Assembly (NCBI GenBank): GCA_021781415.1
Contig: JAJXWW010000114.1
Span: 21,470 to 85,469, forward strand
Source: Planctomycetota bacterium
Lineage (GTDB): Bacteria > Planctomycetota > Planctomycetia > Gemmatales > Gemmataceae
Length of the DNA: 64,000 nucleotides
Reading direction: 5' to 3'
The notes beneath the pieces were generated by a model. The model worked only from the letters and a program-made list of their open reading frames with translations, was not told the DNA's origin and made no database searches. This document shows positions 17,956-26,370 of this stretch, piece after piece. Within the stretch, counting starts at the first letter, position 1, and every line of letters begins with the position of its first letter. Both the position numbers and the translations under genes were made by a program.

Positions 17956-18696
17956 ATGCCTTCATTCGCCGTCATCCTGCCCGCGGCCGGTAAGTCGTCT
18001 CGCTTCCGCGATCGCGAAAAGAAGCCGTTCGTCAACCTCGATGGCCGTGCCGTGTGGCTCCGCTGCGCCGAACTATTCATCACCCGCGACGATGTCTGTC
18101 AGTGTCTCATCGTCGTCGCGCCGGAAGATCAGGAGACGTTTCGTCGCCGCTATCAGGCGAATCTCGCCTTTATGAACGTGCAAATCGCCGATGGTGGTAA
18201 GGAGCGCTTCGATTCCGTCGCCAACGCGCTGGCGCTCCTCAAACCGGAGGTCGAGTTCGTCGCCATTCACGACGCCGCGCGCCCGTGCGTGACGGCGGAG
18301 CTGATCGACACCGTCTTTCAGAGCGCGGTGAAGACGGGAGCGGCGATGCTGGCCGTGCCGGTGACGGATACCATCAAACGCGGCGACGACAGAGGCCGCA
18401 TTCGGGAGACGGTGCCGCGTCAAGGGTTGTGGCTGGCACAAACGCCGCAAGTGTTCCGCCGCGATTGGTTGATCGAAGCCTATGCCCAACGCGCTCAGAT
18501 TGGCGGCGACATCACCGACGACGCCCAATTGATCGAGGCATTGGGCCATTCGGTCTATCTCTTGCAAGGTTCGTCTGGGAATATCAAGATCACGACGAGG
18601 GAAGATTTGGCTTTGGCCGAGGCGATTCTGAAATCGCGTCCCAAACCGAAAGCGGCGCGGTCGATTCATCCGTTCGACGACGAGTACAAGTGGTGA
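17956..18696 (+). CDS. ispD: 2-C-methyl-D-erythritol 4-phosphate cytidylyltransferase IspD
   Basis: A 246-residue enzyme that makes CDP-methylerythritol from MEP and CTP, the third step of the MEP isoprenoid pathway. It has the nucleotide-binding start ILPAAGKSSRF with Lys in KKPFVNLDGR, the VAIHDAARPCV motif, VPVTDTIKR and the TPQVFRRDWL segment. GNIKITTREDLALAEAIL ends the family domain. A GAGGGG site precedes ATG at 17956. It is a solitary gene with no ispF fusion or neighbour, as is common in this phylum. Confidence 0.95.
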   Translation: MPSFAVILPAAGKSSRFRDREKKPFVNLDGRAVWLRCAELFITRDDVCQCLIVVAPEDQETFRRRYQANLAFMNVQIADGGKERFDSVANALALLKPEVEFVAIHDAARPCVTAELIDTVFQSAVKTGAAMLAVPVTDTIKRGDDRGRIRETVPRQGLWLAQTPQVFRRDWLIEAYAQRAQIGGDITDDAQLIEALGHSVYLLQGSSGNIKITTREDLALAEAILKSRPKPKAARSIHPFDDEYKW

Positions 18697-18715
18697 GGCG
18701 GGCTATTGTTATTTC

Positions 18716-18778
18716 GGTTAGCCGCGACGCGCAGCGGAGCGCGAGGGCCTCGCGCTTCGCTGCGCGTCGCGGCTAACC
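18716..18778. repeat. family A palindrome
   Basis: GGTTAGCCGCGACGCGCAGC arm and inverted complement, 63 bp in total. It lies between ispD and the cardiolipin synthase gene. Its arms are almost identical to the copy that ends glnE. Confidence 0.9.
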
Positions 18779-18842
18779 TTGGAAGTCATAAATCAATGCG
18801 ATCTGTCACGAACGACTGGAATACGCAGACAAGTGGTGAAAA

Positions 18843-20282
18843 GTGTTTTCCGAACTCTCCCACTATTGGCCGCACATCACGGTGGCGGCGACGATCCTCG
18901 ATTTCGTCGTGATCGGCATCTTTATTCCTTGGGTGTTGCTGAGCAAGAAAGACGCCACTTCGACGATGGCGTGGTGTCTCGTCGTTCTATTGATGCCGCT
19001 GTTCGGCGCACTGTTGTTCTGGATGTTCGGCTACAACTATTTGCTGCGCCGAGTGCGCCATCGCCGCGATGCTCACGGCACGCGACGCCGCCATCATCCG
19101 CCCCGTCCACCGCTCGATCCCGAAGAAGATCGGCACGAACATCATCTGGGCGAACTGGCCGAGCGCCTGGGTTCCTACCCCATGCGACGCGACAACTCCG
19201 TCGTCGTCTATCACGAGACCGAGTCGGCCTACGCCGCGCTTTTGGAAGCTATCGAATCGGCGGAACATTACATCCATTTAGAGTATTTTATTCTTCGATC
19301 CGACGCCACCGGAGAACGGCTCTTCGATTTGCTGACGCGCAAGGCCAAGGAAGGCGTCGAAGTGCGGTTGCTCTACGATGCGATGGGATGCCTGTACTTA
19401 AAGGGTCGTTCGCTGCGTCCGCTGCGCGAAGCCGGCGGACAGATCGCCACCTTTTTACCGCTCAACCCCTTGCATTCCTTGATCCGCGTCAATCTCCGCA
19501 ACCATCGCAAGATCACCGTCGTCGATGGCCGGGTCGGCTTCACCGGCGGCATGAACATCGGCGACGAATATCTCGGCAAGAGTACCGCGATGGGTTACTG
19601 GCGCGATTCGTTCGTACGCTTGGAAGGCCCCGTCGTTGCCGATTTGCAGCGCGTCTTCGGCGAAGATTGGCAATTCGTCCGCCGCGAGGTTCTCGACGAA
19701 GCCAAGTATGCCCCCGAACGCCCTCCGGCCGGCGACGTATGCGCCCAGATCGCCGATTCCGGGCCGGATCAAGAGATCAACACGATACGCGAAATCTATT
19801 TCATGGCCATCGTCAGCGCGCGACGGCGACTATGGATCGCCAGTCCGTATCTGGTGCCCGACAGCGGCCTCCTCGACGCGCTGCGGGCGGCTCGGTACCG
19901 CGGTGTGGACGTGCGCATCCTAACCCTGCTGAGGCCGGATCACTATATTTCCTACTATGCCGGCATGTATTACGCCGAGGAGCTACTCGGCTACGGCGTG
20001 AAGATCTACCTCTATCGCAAGGGGATGATGCACTCCAAGATCGTGTTGGCCGACGACTCCTGGGGCATGGTCGGCTCGGCCAATTTGGACAATCGCAGTC
20101 TGCATTTGAATTTCGAGATCGGCTGCATGTTGCACGATGCCCGACAGATCGCCGACTTGGAAACGGCCTATCGAAACGATCTGAACGACGCCGATATTCT
20201 CGATCCCGAAATGTTGGAACGCCGGTCGCTGATTTCTCATACCTTGTCCAATGCGTGCCGATTGTTCACGCCGACCCTATAA
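18843..20282 (+). CDS. cls: cardiolipin synthase, phospholipase D family
   Basis: A 479-residue membrane enzyme that condenses two phosphatidylglycerols to cardiolipin. Two N-terminal transmembrane helices (about residues 12-60) precede a His/Arg-rich linker unusual in composition (HGTRRRHHPPRPP). Two PLD motifs follow: NHRKITVVDGRVGFTGG and MHSKIVLADDSWGMVGSANL, each with the HxK(x)4D pattern. The start is GTG at 18843. The SDR gene starts 31 nt after the stop and may be co-transcribed. Confidence 0.93.
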   Translation: MFSELSHYWPHITVAATILDFVVIGIFIPWVLLSKKDATSTMAWCLVVLLMPLFGALLFWMFGYNYLLRRVRHRRDAHGTRRRHHPPRPPLDPEEDRHEHHLGELAERLGSYPMRRDNSVVVYHETESAYAALLEAIESAEHYIHLEYFILRSDATGERLFDLLTRKAKEGVEVRLLYDAMGCLYLKGRSLRPLREAGGQIATFLPLNPLHSLIRVNLRNHRKITVVDGRVGFTGGMNIGDEYLGKSTAMGYWRDSFVRLEGPVVADLQRVFGEDWQFVRREVLDEAKYAPERPPAGDVCAQIADSGPDQEINTIREIYFMAIVSARRRLWIASPYLVPDSGLLDALRAARYRGVDVRILTLLRPDHYISYYAGMYYAEELLGYGVKIYLYRKGMMHSKIVLADDSWGMVGSANLDNRSLHLNFEIGCMLHDARQIADLETAYRNDLNDADILDPEMLERRSLISHTLSNACRLFTPTL

Positions 20283-20313
20283 CAATCGCAAACCCAAACG
20301 CGAAGGACAACCG

Positions 20314-21048
20314 ATGAGTAAACTAGCGGGAAAGAACATTTTGGTGACGGGAGGCGGCAGCGGCATCGGTCTGGCAGCAGCGAAAATGCTGTTGGCCGAG
20401 GGCGCGCGCGTGGCCATCACCGGACGCGACGAAGACAAACTCCGCCGCGCCGCCGAGGAGCTTAACGCCGGCGAACGCCTCTTCTATCGCGCCGCCGATG
20501 TCGCCGACCGAGCGCAAGTCGATGCCCTCGCGGAAGAGGTTCTACGCCGCTTCGGACAGATCGACATTCTGGTCAACAACGCCGGACTGAACATCAAGCA
20601 GCGCACGTTCCGCGATCTGACTCCAGAGAATTGGCACTTGCTGCTGGGCGCGAACCTGCACGGCGCGTTCTACTGCATCCGCGCGGTGCTGCCGTCGATG
20701 CGCGAACGGCACAATGGACTGATTATCAACGTCAATTCCATCTCCGGCAAACGCTCGAACCCATTGGGCGGTCTCGGCTACAACGCGGCTAAGTTCGGCT
20801 TGCGCGGCCTGGCGATGGGCTTGGCGGCAGAGGAGAAGGACAATGGCATCCGCGTCTGCAATATCTATCCCGGCGAAGTGAATACGCCCATCCTAGAGGC
20901 CCGCCCCTCTCCGGTCGGCGAGGAACGTCGCCGAGCGATGCTGCAACCGGAAGACGTGGCCTCCGCCATACTCTTTCTTGCCACCCTCCCCCCGCGCGCC
21001 TGCATCCCCGAACTGGTCATCACCCCCGCCAATGCAATGTATGTGTAA
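20314..21048 (+). CDS. SDR family oxidoreductase
   Basis: A 244-residue classical short-chain dehydrogenase. It has TGGGSGIGLAAAK for the cofactor phosphate, NNAG near residue 90, the catalytic Ser in NVNSISG and YNAAK with the catalytic Tyr-Lys. The TGRDEDK segment after the second strand favours NADP(H). ATG at 20314 follows GAAGGA. The substrate is unknown. The position after cls suggests co-expression but not a shared pathway. Confidence 0.9.
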   Translation: MSKLAGKNILVTGGGSGIGLAAAKMLLAEGARVAITGRDEDKLRRAAEELNAGERLFYRAADVADRAQVDALAEEVLRRFGQIDILVNNAGLNIKQRTFRDLTPENWHLLLGANLHGAFYCIRAVLPSMRERHNGLIINVNSISGKRSNPLGGLGYNAAKFGLRGLAMGLAAEEKDNGIRVCNIYPGEVNTPILEARPSPVGEERRRAMLQPEDVASAILFLATLPPRACIPELVITPANAMYV

Positions 21049-21061
21049 GACGAGAAATGGG

Positions 21062-21631
21062 TCAGACGAACAAGTCGGCGACGGCGACGCGGAAGCCGGG
21101 TAAGTGCGGTTCGCCGGTTAGCTCTTGGCCAACATTGACCAGTTGCGGTTCGGCATCGGGGCGATAAATGGTTACGGTGCGGCGGCGCGGGTGAATGATC
21201 CAGACGAGGGCAACTCCAGCGGCAAGGTATTGATCGATTTTCTCGTCGATTTCGTCTTGGGTATTGCTGGGCGACAAAATCTCCACCGCGAGGATAGGCG
21301 GGCCGTCGATAAGGGTAGAGTCGTCTGCATGGAGAGCCGCAACTTCGGCGGAGACATAGGCAACATCGACGCCGACCGTGGTATCCGGATCGCGCGTCAG
21401 ACGCACACCGACTTCACCGCATAATACGGAACCGCGCGGCTCAGGTTGTTGTTTGAGCCAATTTACGAGCGAAGTGGTCGTTAGCGCCATAATTTCAGAG
21501 TGCCAGCGATTGCGTACCGTCATCGGCTTCTCCCGCAATTGACCGCGAATCAGCCAGCGCTCCACGCCATCGTCCGGCAGAGCCAGCATTTGTTCGGTGG
21601 TCATCCATTCCGTCGCTTCCGCTACCGCCAT
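21062..21631 (-). CDS. Uma2 family (DUF820) endonuclease-like protein
   Basis: A 189-residue protein of the Uma2/DUF820 family, a PD-(D/E)XK nuclease-like fold expanded in planctomycetes and cyanobacteria. Diagnostic parts are MTTEQMLALPDDG at the N-terminus, VGVDVAYVS (PD motif position), PPILAVEILSPSNTQDEIDEKI (the ExxS core) and YLAAGVALVWIIHP. It is the last gene of the minus-strand suf cluster, 12 nt after the SufT-like gene. No Fe-S role is known for the family, so the link may be positional only. Confidence 0.88.
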   Translation of the reverse strand: MAVAEATEWMTTEQMLALPDDGVERWLIRGQLREKPMTVRNRWHSEIMALTTTSLVNWLKQQPEPRGSVLCGEVGVRLTRDPDTTVGVDVAYVSAEVAALHADDSTLIDGPPILAVEILSPSNTQDEIDEKIDQYLAAGVALVWIIHPRRRTVTIYRPDAEPQLVNVGQELTGEPHLPGFRVAVADLFV

Positions 21632-21643
21632 TTTCGACCTCCC

Positions 21644-22051
21644 TCATTCAAATAATCCCAATTGCAAGCGGGCCTCTTCGGACATGCGGCTCATCTCCCA
21701 GGGCGGCTCCCAGACCAATTCGACTTTGGCCGAGGAGACGCCGGGGACGGCTTGTACTTTGGATTGTACCTCGCCCGGCAGTGCGCCGGCTACCGGACAC
21801 GCGGGGCTGGTCAGTGTCATGCGGATCGACACCGCGCCAATCGGATCGACCTTAAGATCGTAAATCAGACCCAATTCGTAGATATTGACGGGGATTTCCG
21901 GATCGAACACGCCGCGCAGTGCGGCCACGATGCGCTCTTCTAACGGTGCCTCTGAGCGGGGGGCGTCAGCCCCCTGAGAGTTGCTCAACTCAGGGGGCTG
22001 ACGCCCCCCGCTCAGAGGCAGCGACAAGCGTTGTGGAAGTTTGTCATCCAT
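21644..22051 (-). CDS. sufT: SufT-like (DUF59/MIP18) Fe-S assembly factor with repeat-encoded N-terminus
   Basis: A 135-residue protein. Residues about 40-135 form a DUF59 domain: VFDPEIPVNIYELGLIYDLKV, then LTSPACPVAGALPGEVQ with the conserved cysteine, then VELVWEPPWEMSRMSEEAR. This matches SufT/PaaD-like factors that help mature Fe-S proteins. Residues about 11-35 are encoded by a 74-bp palindrome inserted in frame. No other start codon would skip it and keep the domain whole. It starts 10 nt after the sufS-sufE stop and belongs to the suf operon. Confidence 0.88.
   Translation of the reverse strand: MDDKLPQRLSLPLSGGRQPPELSNSQGADAPRSEAPLEERIVAALRGVFDPEIPVNIYELGLIYDLKVDPIGAVSIRMTLTSPACPVAGALPGEVQSKVQAVPGVSSAKVELVWEPPWEMSRMSEEARLQLGLFE
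21947..22020. repeat. family B palindrome inside the SufT-like coding region
   Basis: A 74-bp inverted repeat with perfect 32-bp arms (TGCCTCTGAGCGGGGGGCGT and complement) around a short loop. It lies wholly inside the 5' coding part of the SufT-like gene. A close relative with 30-bp arms lies at 44913-44982 in non-coding DNA. Confidence 0.93.
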
Positions 22052-22061
22052 CGAAGCATTC

Positions 22062-23843
22062 TCATTTCTTGCCGTCGGCGAGGGTGGCCGCGAACTGGCG
22101 GATGCGCTGCACCATCGCGGCCAGGCCGTTGCGACGGCCCAGGGTCAGATGTTGGTCCAATCCCAAACGGGCAAAAAATCCTTCGATGTCGAAGGCCAGA
22201 ATGTCCGCCGCCCGCTGACCGGAGAACAGACGTTGCAAAACGGCGATCAGGCCTCGCACGATGTCGGCATCGCTGTCGGCGAGAAACTCGATCGCATCGC
22301 TCGTGCCCGGACGTTTGCGCGCCCAGAGATAAACGCTACTCTGGCAGCCGCGCACGCGGTTTGCTTCGGTGCGATAGATGTCGGGCAAGGTCGGAAGTTC
22401 TTCGCCCCTGTCAATAAGATACTGATAACGATCCAGCCAATTGTCGAACAAATCGAACTCCTCGGCGAGTTCGTCGGCGGCGGCTTGTGGACTGTCGGCG
22501 GCGGCGCGCGGGTAGGCGGGTTCGATGTCCCGCTCCCGCGATTCGGGTTGCGACTTCGCGGTGGCATCGGCGATCAGATGGCGCAGCGCGTCGAGAAATA
22601 CATCGATCTCGGCAAGGGTGTTGTACGGCGCGAACGAGATGCGCGTCGTGCCGGGGATGTTGAACCGATCCATGACCGGCTGACAGCAATGATGGCCGGT
22701 GCGGACGGCGATGCCTTCCAAGTCGAGCTTGATGCCGATGTCCAGCGACGCAATCGGCGGCTCGTCGATGAGGAACGAGATCACGGCGGCCTTGTGCGGC
22801 GCGGTGCCGATGAGCCGGACGCCGGGAATCGCGCGCATCCGCTCCGCGGCATAGCGCAAGAGAGATGCTTCGTGGGCGGCAATGCGCTCTCGTCCGACCG
22901 ACTCGATGTAATCGAGAGCCGCCCCCAAACCGATGACCCCGGCGATGTGCGGGGTGCCGGCCTCGAACTTATTGGGCAGGTCTGCATACGTCGTTTTGGC
23001 GAAGGTGACGGATCGAATCATGTCGCCGCCCCCTTGATACGGCGGCATTTTTTCCAACAGACTCGCCTTGCCGTAGAGGACGCCGATGCCGGTCGGTCCA
23101 TAAACCTTGTGTCCGGACAAGACGAAGAAATCGCAATCCAACCCTTGCACGTCGATCGGCATGTGCGGAGCGGATTGCGCACCGTCGATCAGTACCAACG
23201 CGCCCCGCGCGTGGGCCAATTCGATAATGCGACCCACCGGAGCAATCGTCCCCAGCGCATTCGACACATGCACCACGGAAACGAAGCGCGTGCGTTCGCT
23301 CAACAGCTTTTCATACTCTTCGAGGAGAAAATCGCCGTCGTCGCCGATGGGAACCACTCGCAGCACCGCGCCGGTCTGTTCGCACAACATTTGCCACGGC
23401 ACGATGTTCGAATGATGCTCCATCTCCGAGACGATAATCTCATCGCCGGGATGAAGATTACTTCGCCCCCAGCTTTGAGCGACGAGATTGATTCCCTCGG
23501 TGGCTCCGCGGACAAAAATGATTTCGCGCGACTCCGCCGCGTTGAGAAAAGTGCATACTTTGCGGCGAGCCTCCTCATAGGCGCGCGTGGCCCGTTCGCT
23601 GAGGAGATGCACGGCGCGATGAATGTTGGCGTTTTCGGAATCGTAATAGTGCAAGAGTGCATCGAGAACGGCTTGTGGCTTCTGAGTGGTAGCCGCGTTG
23701 TCGAAATAGACGAGTGGCTGCCCGTGGATCTCGCGCCGGAGGATGGGAAAGTCTTCTCGAATGCGCGAAACGTCCAAGTCTAAGGGAGTCGCGCTCCCAC
23801 TTCGAGAGACGGCAAGTGCAGTGGGCATGGGATGAATGCTCAT
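22062..23843 (-). CDS. sufS: cysteine desulfurase SufS fused to SufE
   Basis: A 593-residue fusion. The N-terminal part, to about residue 430, is a group II cysteine desulfurase. It has YFDNAATTQKP, the PLP lysine in LSGHKVYGPTG and the mobile-loop cysteine in RTGHHCC near residue 386. The C-terminal portion of about 140 residues is SufE: DNWLDRYQYLIDRGEELP, then the sulfur-accepting cysteine in VRGCQSSVYL near residue 497, then RRNGLAAM. A linker of about 30 residues joins them. Fusion would deliver persulfide directly from SufS to SufE before transfer to SufBCD. The sufD stop and this start overlap by 4 nt. Confidence 0.94.
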   Translation of the reverse strand: MSIHPMPTALAVSRSGSATPLDLDVSRIREDFPILRREIHGQPLVYFDNAATTQKPQAVLDALLHYYDSENANIHRAVHLLSERATRAYEEARRKVCTFLNAAESREIIFVRGATEGINLVAQSWGRSNLHPGDEIIVSEMEHHSNIVPWQMLCEQTGAVLRVVPIGDDGDFLLEEYEKLLSERTRFVSVVHVSNALGTIAPVGRIIELAHARGALVLIDGAQSAPHMPIDVQGLDCDFFVLSGHKVYGPTGIGVLYGKASLLEKMPPYQGGGDMIRSVTFAKTTYADLPNKFEAGTPHIAGVIGLGAALDYIESVGRERIAAHEASLLRYAAERMRAIPGVRLIGTAPHKAAVISFLIDEPPIASLDIGIKLDLEGIAVRTGHHCCQPVMDRFNIPGTTRISFAPYNTLAEIDVFLDALRHLIADATAKSQPESRERDIEPAYPRAAADSPQAAADELAEEFDLFDNWLDRYQYLIDRGEELPTLPDIYRTEANRVRGCQSSVYLWARKRPGTSDAIEFLADSDADIVRGLIAVLQRLFSGQRAADILAFDIEGFFARLGLDQHLTLGRRNGLAAMVQRIRQFAATLADGKK

Positions 23844-25102
23844 GCCTCCTCCTTGCCGGCTTCGGACGCCGGCAGATGATGGGCTTCCAACAAGCTGCGC
23901 TCGAGTTCTTCGCGCACCTTATCGACCTTAATACGAGACACAATATCGTTGGCGAACGCATAGGTGAGCAAACTGCGTGCCTCGGCCAAGCCGATCCCGC
24001 GCGAACGCAGATAGAAGATCGACTCGGCATCGAGTTGGCCGACCGTCGCGCCGTGCGTGCATTTCACGTCGTCGGCGTAAATCTCCAACTGCGGCTTGGT
24101 GTTAATGGTGGCATCGTCGGAGAGCAGCAGCGTTTGATTGGTCTGCTTGGCGTCGGTTTTCTGTGCGTCTTGGCGGACATATATTTTGCCATTGAAGACG
24201 CCCCGCGCCTTGTCGTCGAGAATGCCCTTATATAACTCGTGACTGGCGCAGTGCGGATAAGCGTGGTCGATAAAGGTGCGATTATCGACCAATTGTTCGC
24301 CGCTCGCTCGATACATGCCGTTGAGGATACATTCGCCGCCCTCGCCCTCGAAGACGGCGTTGATTTCGTTGCGCACCCACTGCCCGCCCTGAGAAACGGC
24401 GTGAGACGAAAAGCGAGCGGCGCGTCCGAGTTGCACTTGCATCGCGGCCATATGAAACGCACGATCCCCTTCGCGCTGCACCTTATAATGATCGACGTGC
24501 GCGCCGGCCCCAACGACGATTTCCGTGACGGCGTTCGTGAAATAAACGCTATCCGCCGCGCCGGTGTATTCTTCCACCAACGTCGCGCGACTATCGCTCT
24601 CCGCCACGACCAGACAGCGACGATGCCACACGGAAGGAGCGGGGGCATCGGTGGCGACGAAGGACAAGTAAATCGGTTCCTCAACGACGGTATGCGCTGG
24701 CACATAGAGGAACAGCCCATCGCGTAGAAAGGCCGTGTTGAGCGCACGGAACGGGTGGAATCGGAAATCGGCGCGCCGCGCCAAGTGTCGCTCCACTAGG
24801 TCGGGTCGTTCCGCCAACGCCTCGGCCAAACTGCACAGAATAACGCCCTGAGGCAGCGAACGACTCGGCTCGACGGCGTCTCGACTCGTGGGGAAAACCG
24901 GCTCGAATGGCACGCGCGCCAACGCGGCGGTCGAGGTAAAGCGCCATTCTTCGTCTTTCGCTCCGGGAAAACCCATCTCGATGAATCGCGCCATCGCCGC
25001 TTTGCGCAGTTGATGCAGAGCCGGCGTCCCACACGCGGCCAGTTCGCGCTCCAGTCGCTCGAAGGAGGCGAGATAGGTATTCTGTCGTTCCAACTTCGTC
25101 AC
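23840..25102 (-). CDS. sufD: Fe-S cluster assembly protein SufD
   Basis: A 420-residue SufB/SufD-family scaffold subunit that forms SufBC2D. The core beta-helix region is visible in the C-terminal half. RTFIDHAYPHCASHELYKGI, FNGKIYVRQDAQKTDAKQTNQ and KCTHGATVGQLDAESIFYLR contain the conserved histidine used at the SufB-SufD interface. The end is the family helix LTYAFANDIV. The N-terminal part is divergent, as usual for SufD. It lies 18 nt downstream of sufC and overlaps the sufS-sufE start. Confidence 0.94.
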   Translation of the reverse strand: MTKLERQNTYLASFERLERELAACGTPALHQLRKAAMARFIEMGFPGAKDEEWRFTSTAALARVPFEPVFPTSRDAVEPSRSLPQGVILCSLAEALAERPDLVERHLARRADFRFHPFRALNTAFLRDGLFLYVPAHTVVEEPIYLSFVATDAPAPSVWHRRCLVVAESDSRATLVEEYTGAADSVYFTNAVTEIVVGAGAHVDHYKVQREGDRAFHMAAMQVQLGRAARFSSHAVSQGGQWVRNEINAVFEGEGGECILNGMYRASGEQLVDNRTFIDHAYPHCASHELYKGILDDKARGVFNGKIYVRQDAQKTDAKQTNQTLLLSDDATINTKPQLEIYADDVKCTHGATVGQLDAESIFYLRSRGIGLAEARSLLTYAFANDIVSRIKVDKVREELERSLLEAHHLPASEAGKEEA

Positions 25103-25120
25103 GGTTGCTCCCTCGTCGTT

Positions 25121-25888
25121 TCACACCGGCTGCGGCTCGCCCACCGAGTTCTTCAGCCAATCGTAACCCTTCTCTTCCAGTTCCAACGCCAACTCCTTGC
25201 CGCCCGACTTCACGATTTGCCCGCGAAGCAACACATGAACGAAATCGGGCACAATATAATTGAGCAAGCGCTGATAATGTGTAATGACCACGACGGCTCG
25301 TTCCGGACTGCGCAGCGCATTGACACCGTCGGCCACCGCCTTCAGGGCATCGATGTCCAAACCCGAATCGGTCTCGTCGAGTACGGCCAATTTCGGATCG
25401 AGTACGGCCATTTGAAAAATCTCATTGCGCTTCTTCTCGCCGCCGGAAAAACCTTCATTCACGGGGCGCTTCAACAATTCCTCGCTGATGTGCAGCAGCT
25501 TCGTCTTCTCTTTAACAAGTTTCAGAAACGCGCGGGCATCGTATTCCGGCAGTCCGCGATGCTTCCGCACGGCGTTCACCGCCGCTTTGAGAAAATAAGT
25601 GTTGCTGACGCCTGGTATCTCGACCGGATATTGAAAGGCGAGGAAAATCCCCTCGCGCGCCCGTTCTTCTGGGTCGAGTTCGAGCAAATCCTTGCCCTCG
25701 AATAGCACTTCGCCCTCCGTCACCTCGTAGGCATCGCGCCCAGCGAGTACCCCGGCCAGCGTACTCTTGCCGGAGCCGTTCTCGCCCATGATGGCGTGAA
25801 CCTCACCGGCCTTCACCGTCAAATGAATGCCGCGAAGAATTTCCTTGTCTTCGACGCGGGCATGGAGATTGTTGATTCTCAGCATCAT
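25121..25888 (-). CDS. sufC: Fe-S cluster assembly ATPase SufC
   Basis: A 255-residue ABC-type ATPase of the SufBCD complex. It has Walker A GENGSGKSTLAG, the Q-loop in AFQYPVEIPGVSN, the SufC form of the signature (FSGGEKKRNEIFQM) and Walker B LAVLDETDSGLDIDAL, with the family's Asp-Glu-Thr. The start is the first of an ATGATG pair preceded by AAAGGA. A 164-nt gap separates it from the upstream small gene, long enough for a second promoter, though I see no convincing one. Confidence 0.95.
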   Translation of the reverse strand: MMLRINNLHARVEDKEILRGIHLTVKAGEVHAIMGENGSGKSTLAGVLAGRDAYEVTEGEVLFEGKDLLELDPEERAREGIFLAFQYPVEIPGVSNTYFLKAAVNAVRKHRGLPEYDARAFLKLVKEKTKLLHISEELLKRPVNEGFSGGEKKRNEIFQMAVLDPKLAVLDETDSGLDIDALKAVADGVNALRSPERAVVVITHYQRLLNYIVPDFVHVLLRGQIVKSGGKELALELEEKGYDWLKNSVGEPQPV

Positions 25889-26052
25889 CGGTTACTTTCT
25901 CGAAGTCCTTTAAGAATGGGACGGCGAAGGATGAGATAACGACTCCCAACCCCTTCAAATGACCCGCCTCGCATTCTCGAATTGTCCCATTCAGTCGAAT
26001 TTATGTTGGTCGTCGTCCATCGCAGGGAGATCGAACATAATATAAAGTCGTC

Positions 26053-26361
26053 TCACGCCTTTTTCTTTCGCCGCGGCTCCGCAATCCGCGGCTTCTCATC
26101 GGACGACGACTCGACGGTGACCGGCTCAAGCATTTCCGGATTGTCGAGAAAGCCTTGCCGAACGAGTCGAGCAATCGATTCTGCGACATCGGAAGCATTT
26201 CGGTTGTAAATCACATCTCCAACTTTATGCCGATCCAGAAGCATTCGCAGATCGTCGATTCCGGCCTGTGACTCCGTAGTTGTAAACCCATATTGCTGGC
26301 CCAAGATTTGTGCCACTTCTTTCCAGTATTGGGTGATAAGGGGTCGCGACAACACATTCAA
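26053..26361 (-). CDS. 102-residue partner of the DUF3990-like gene
   Basis: A small protein of unknown family. It has an N-terminal helical part (ITQYWKEVAQILGQQYGFTT), a DDLRMLLDRHKVGDVIYNRN middle and a charged tail ending RRKKKA. It starts 9 nt after the stop of the DUF3990-like gene. By position it could be an antitoxin or accessory partner. It lies inside the suf cluster between sufB and sufC and is read in the same direction. Confidence in its being a gene is good, in function low. Confidence 0.7.
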   Translation of the reverse strand: MNVLSRPLITQYWKEVAQILGQQYGFTTTESQAGIDDLRMLLDRHKVGDVIYNRNASDVAESIARLVRQGFLDNPEMLEPVTVESSSDEKPRIAEPRRKKKA

Positions 26362-26370
26362 CTCCTTAAC

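Noticed and set aside
18779..20317. A 512-codon frame overlapping cls in another frame
   Set aside because: Arg-rich shadow; the cls frame has both HKD motifs.
22041..23783. A 580-codon plus-strand frame opposite sufS-sufE
   Set aside because: Complement of a conserved gene with both active-site cysteines; no family features of its own.
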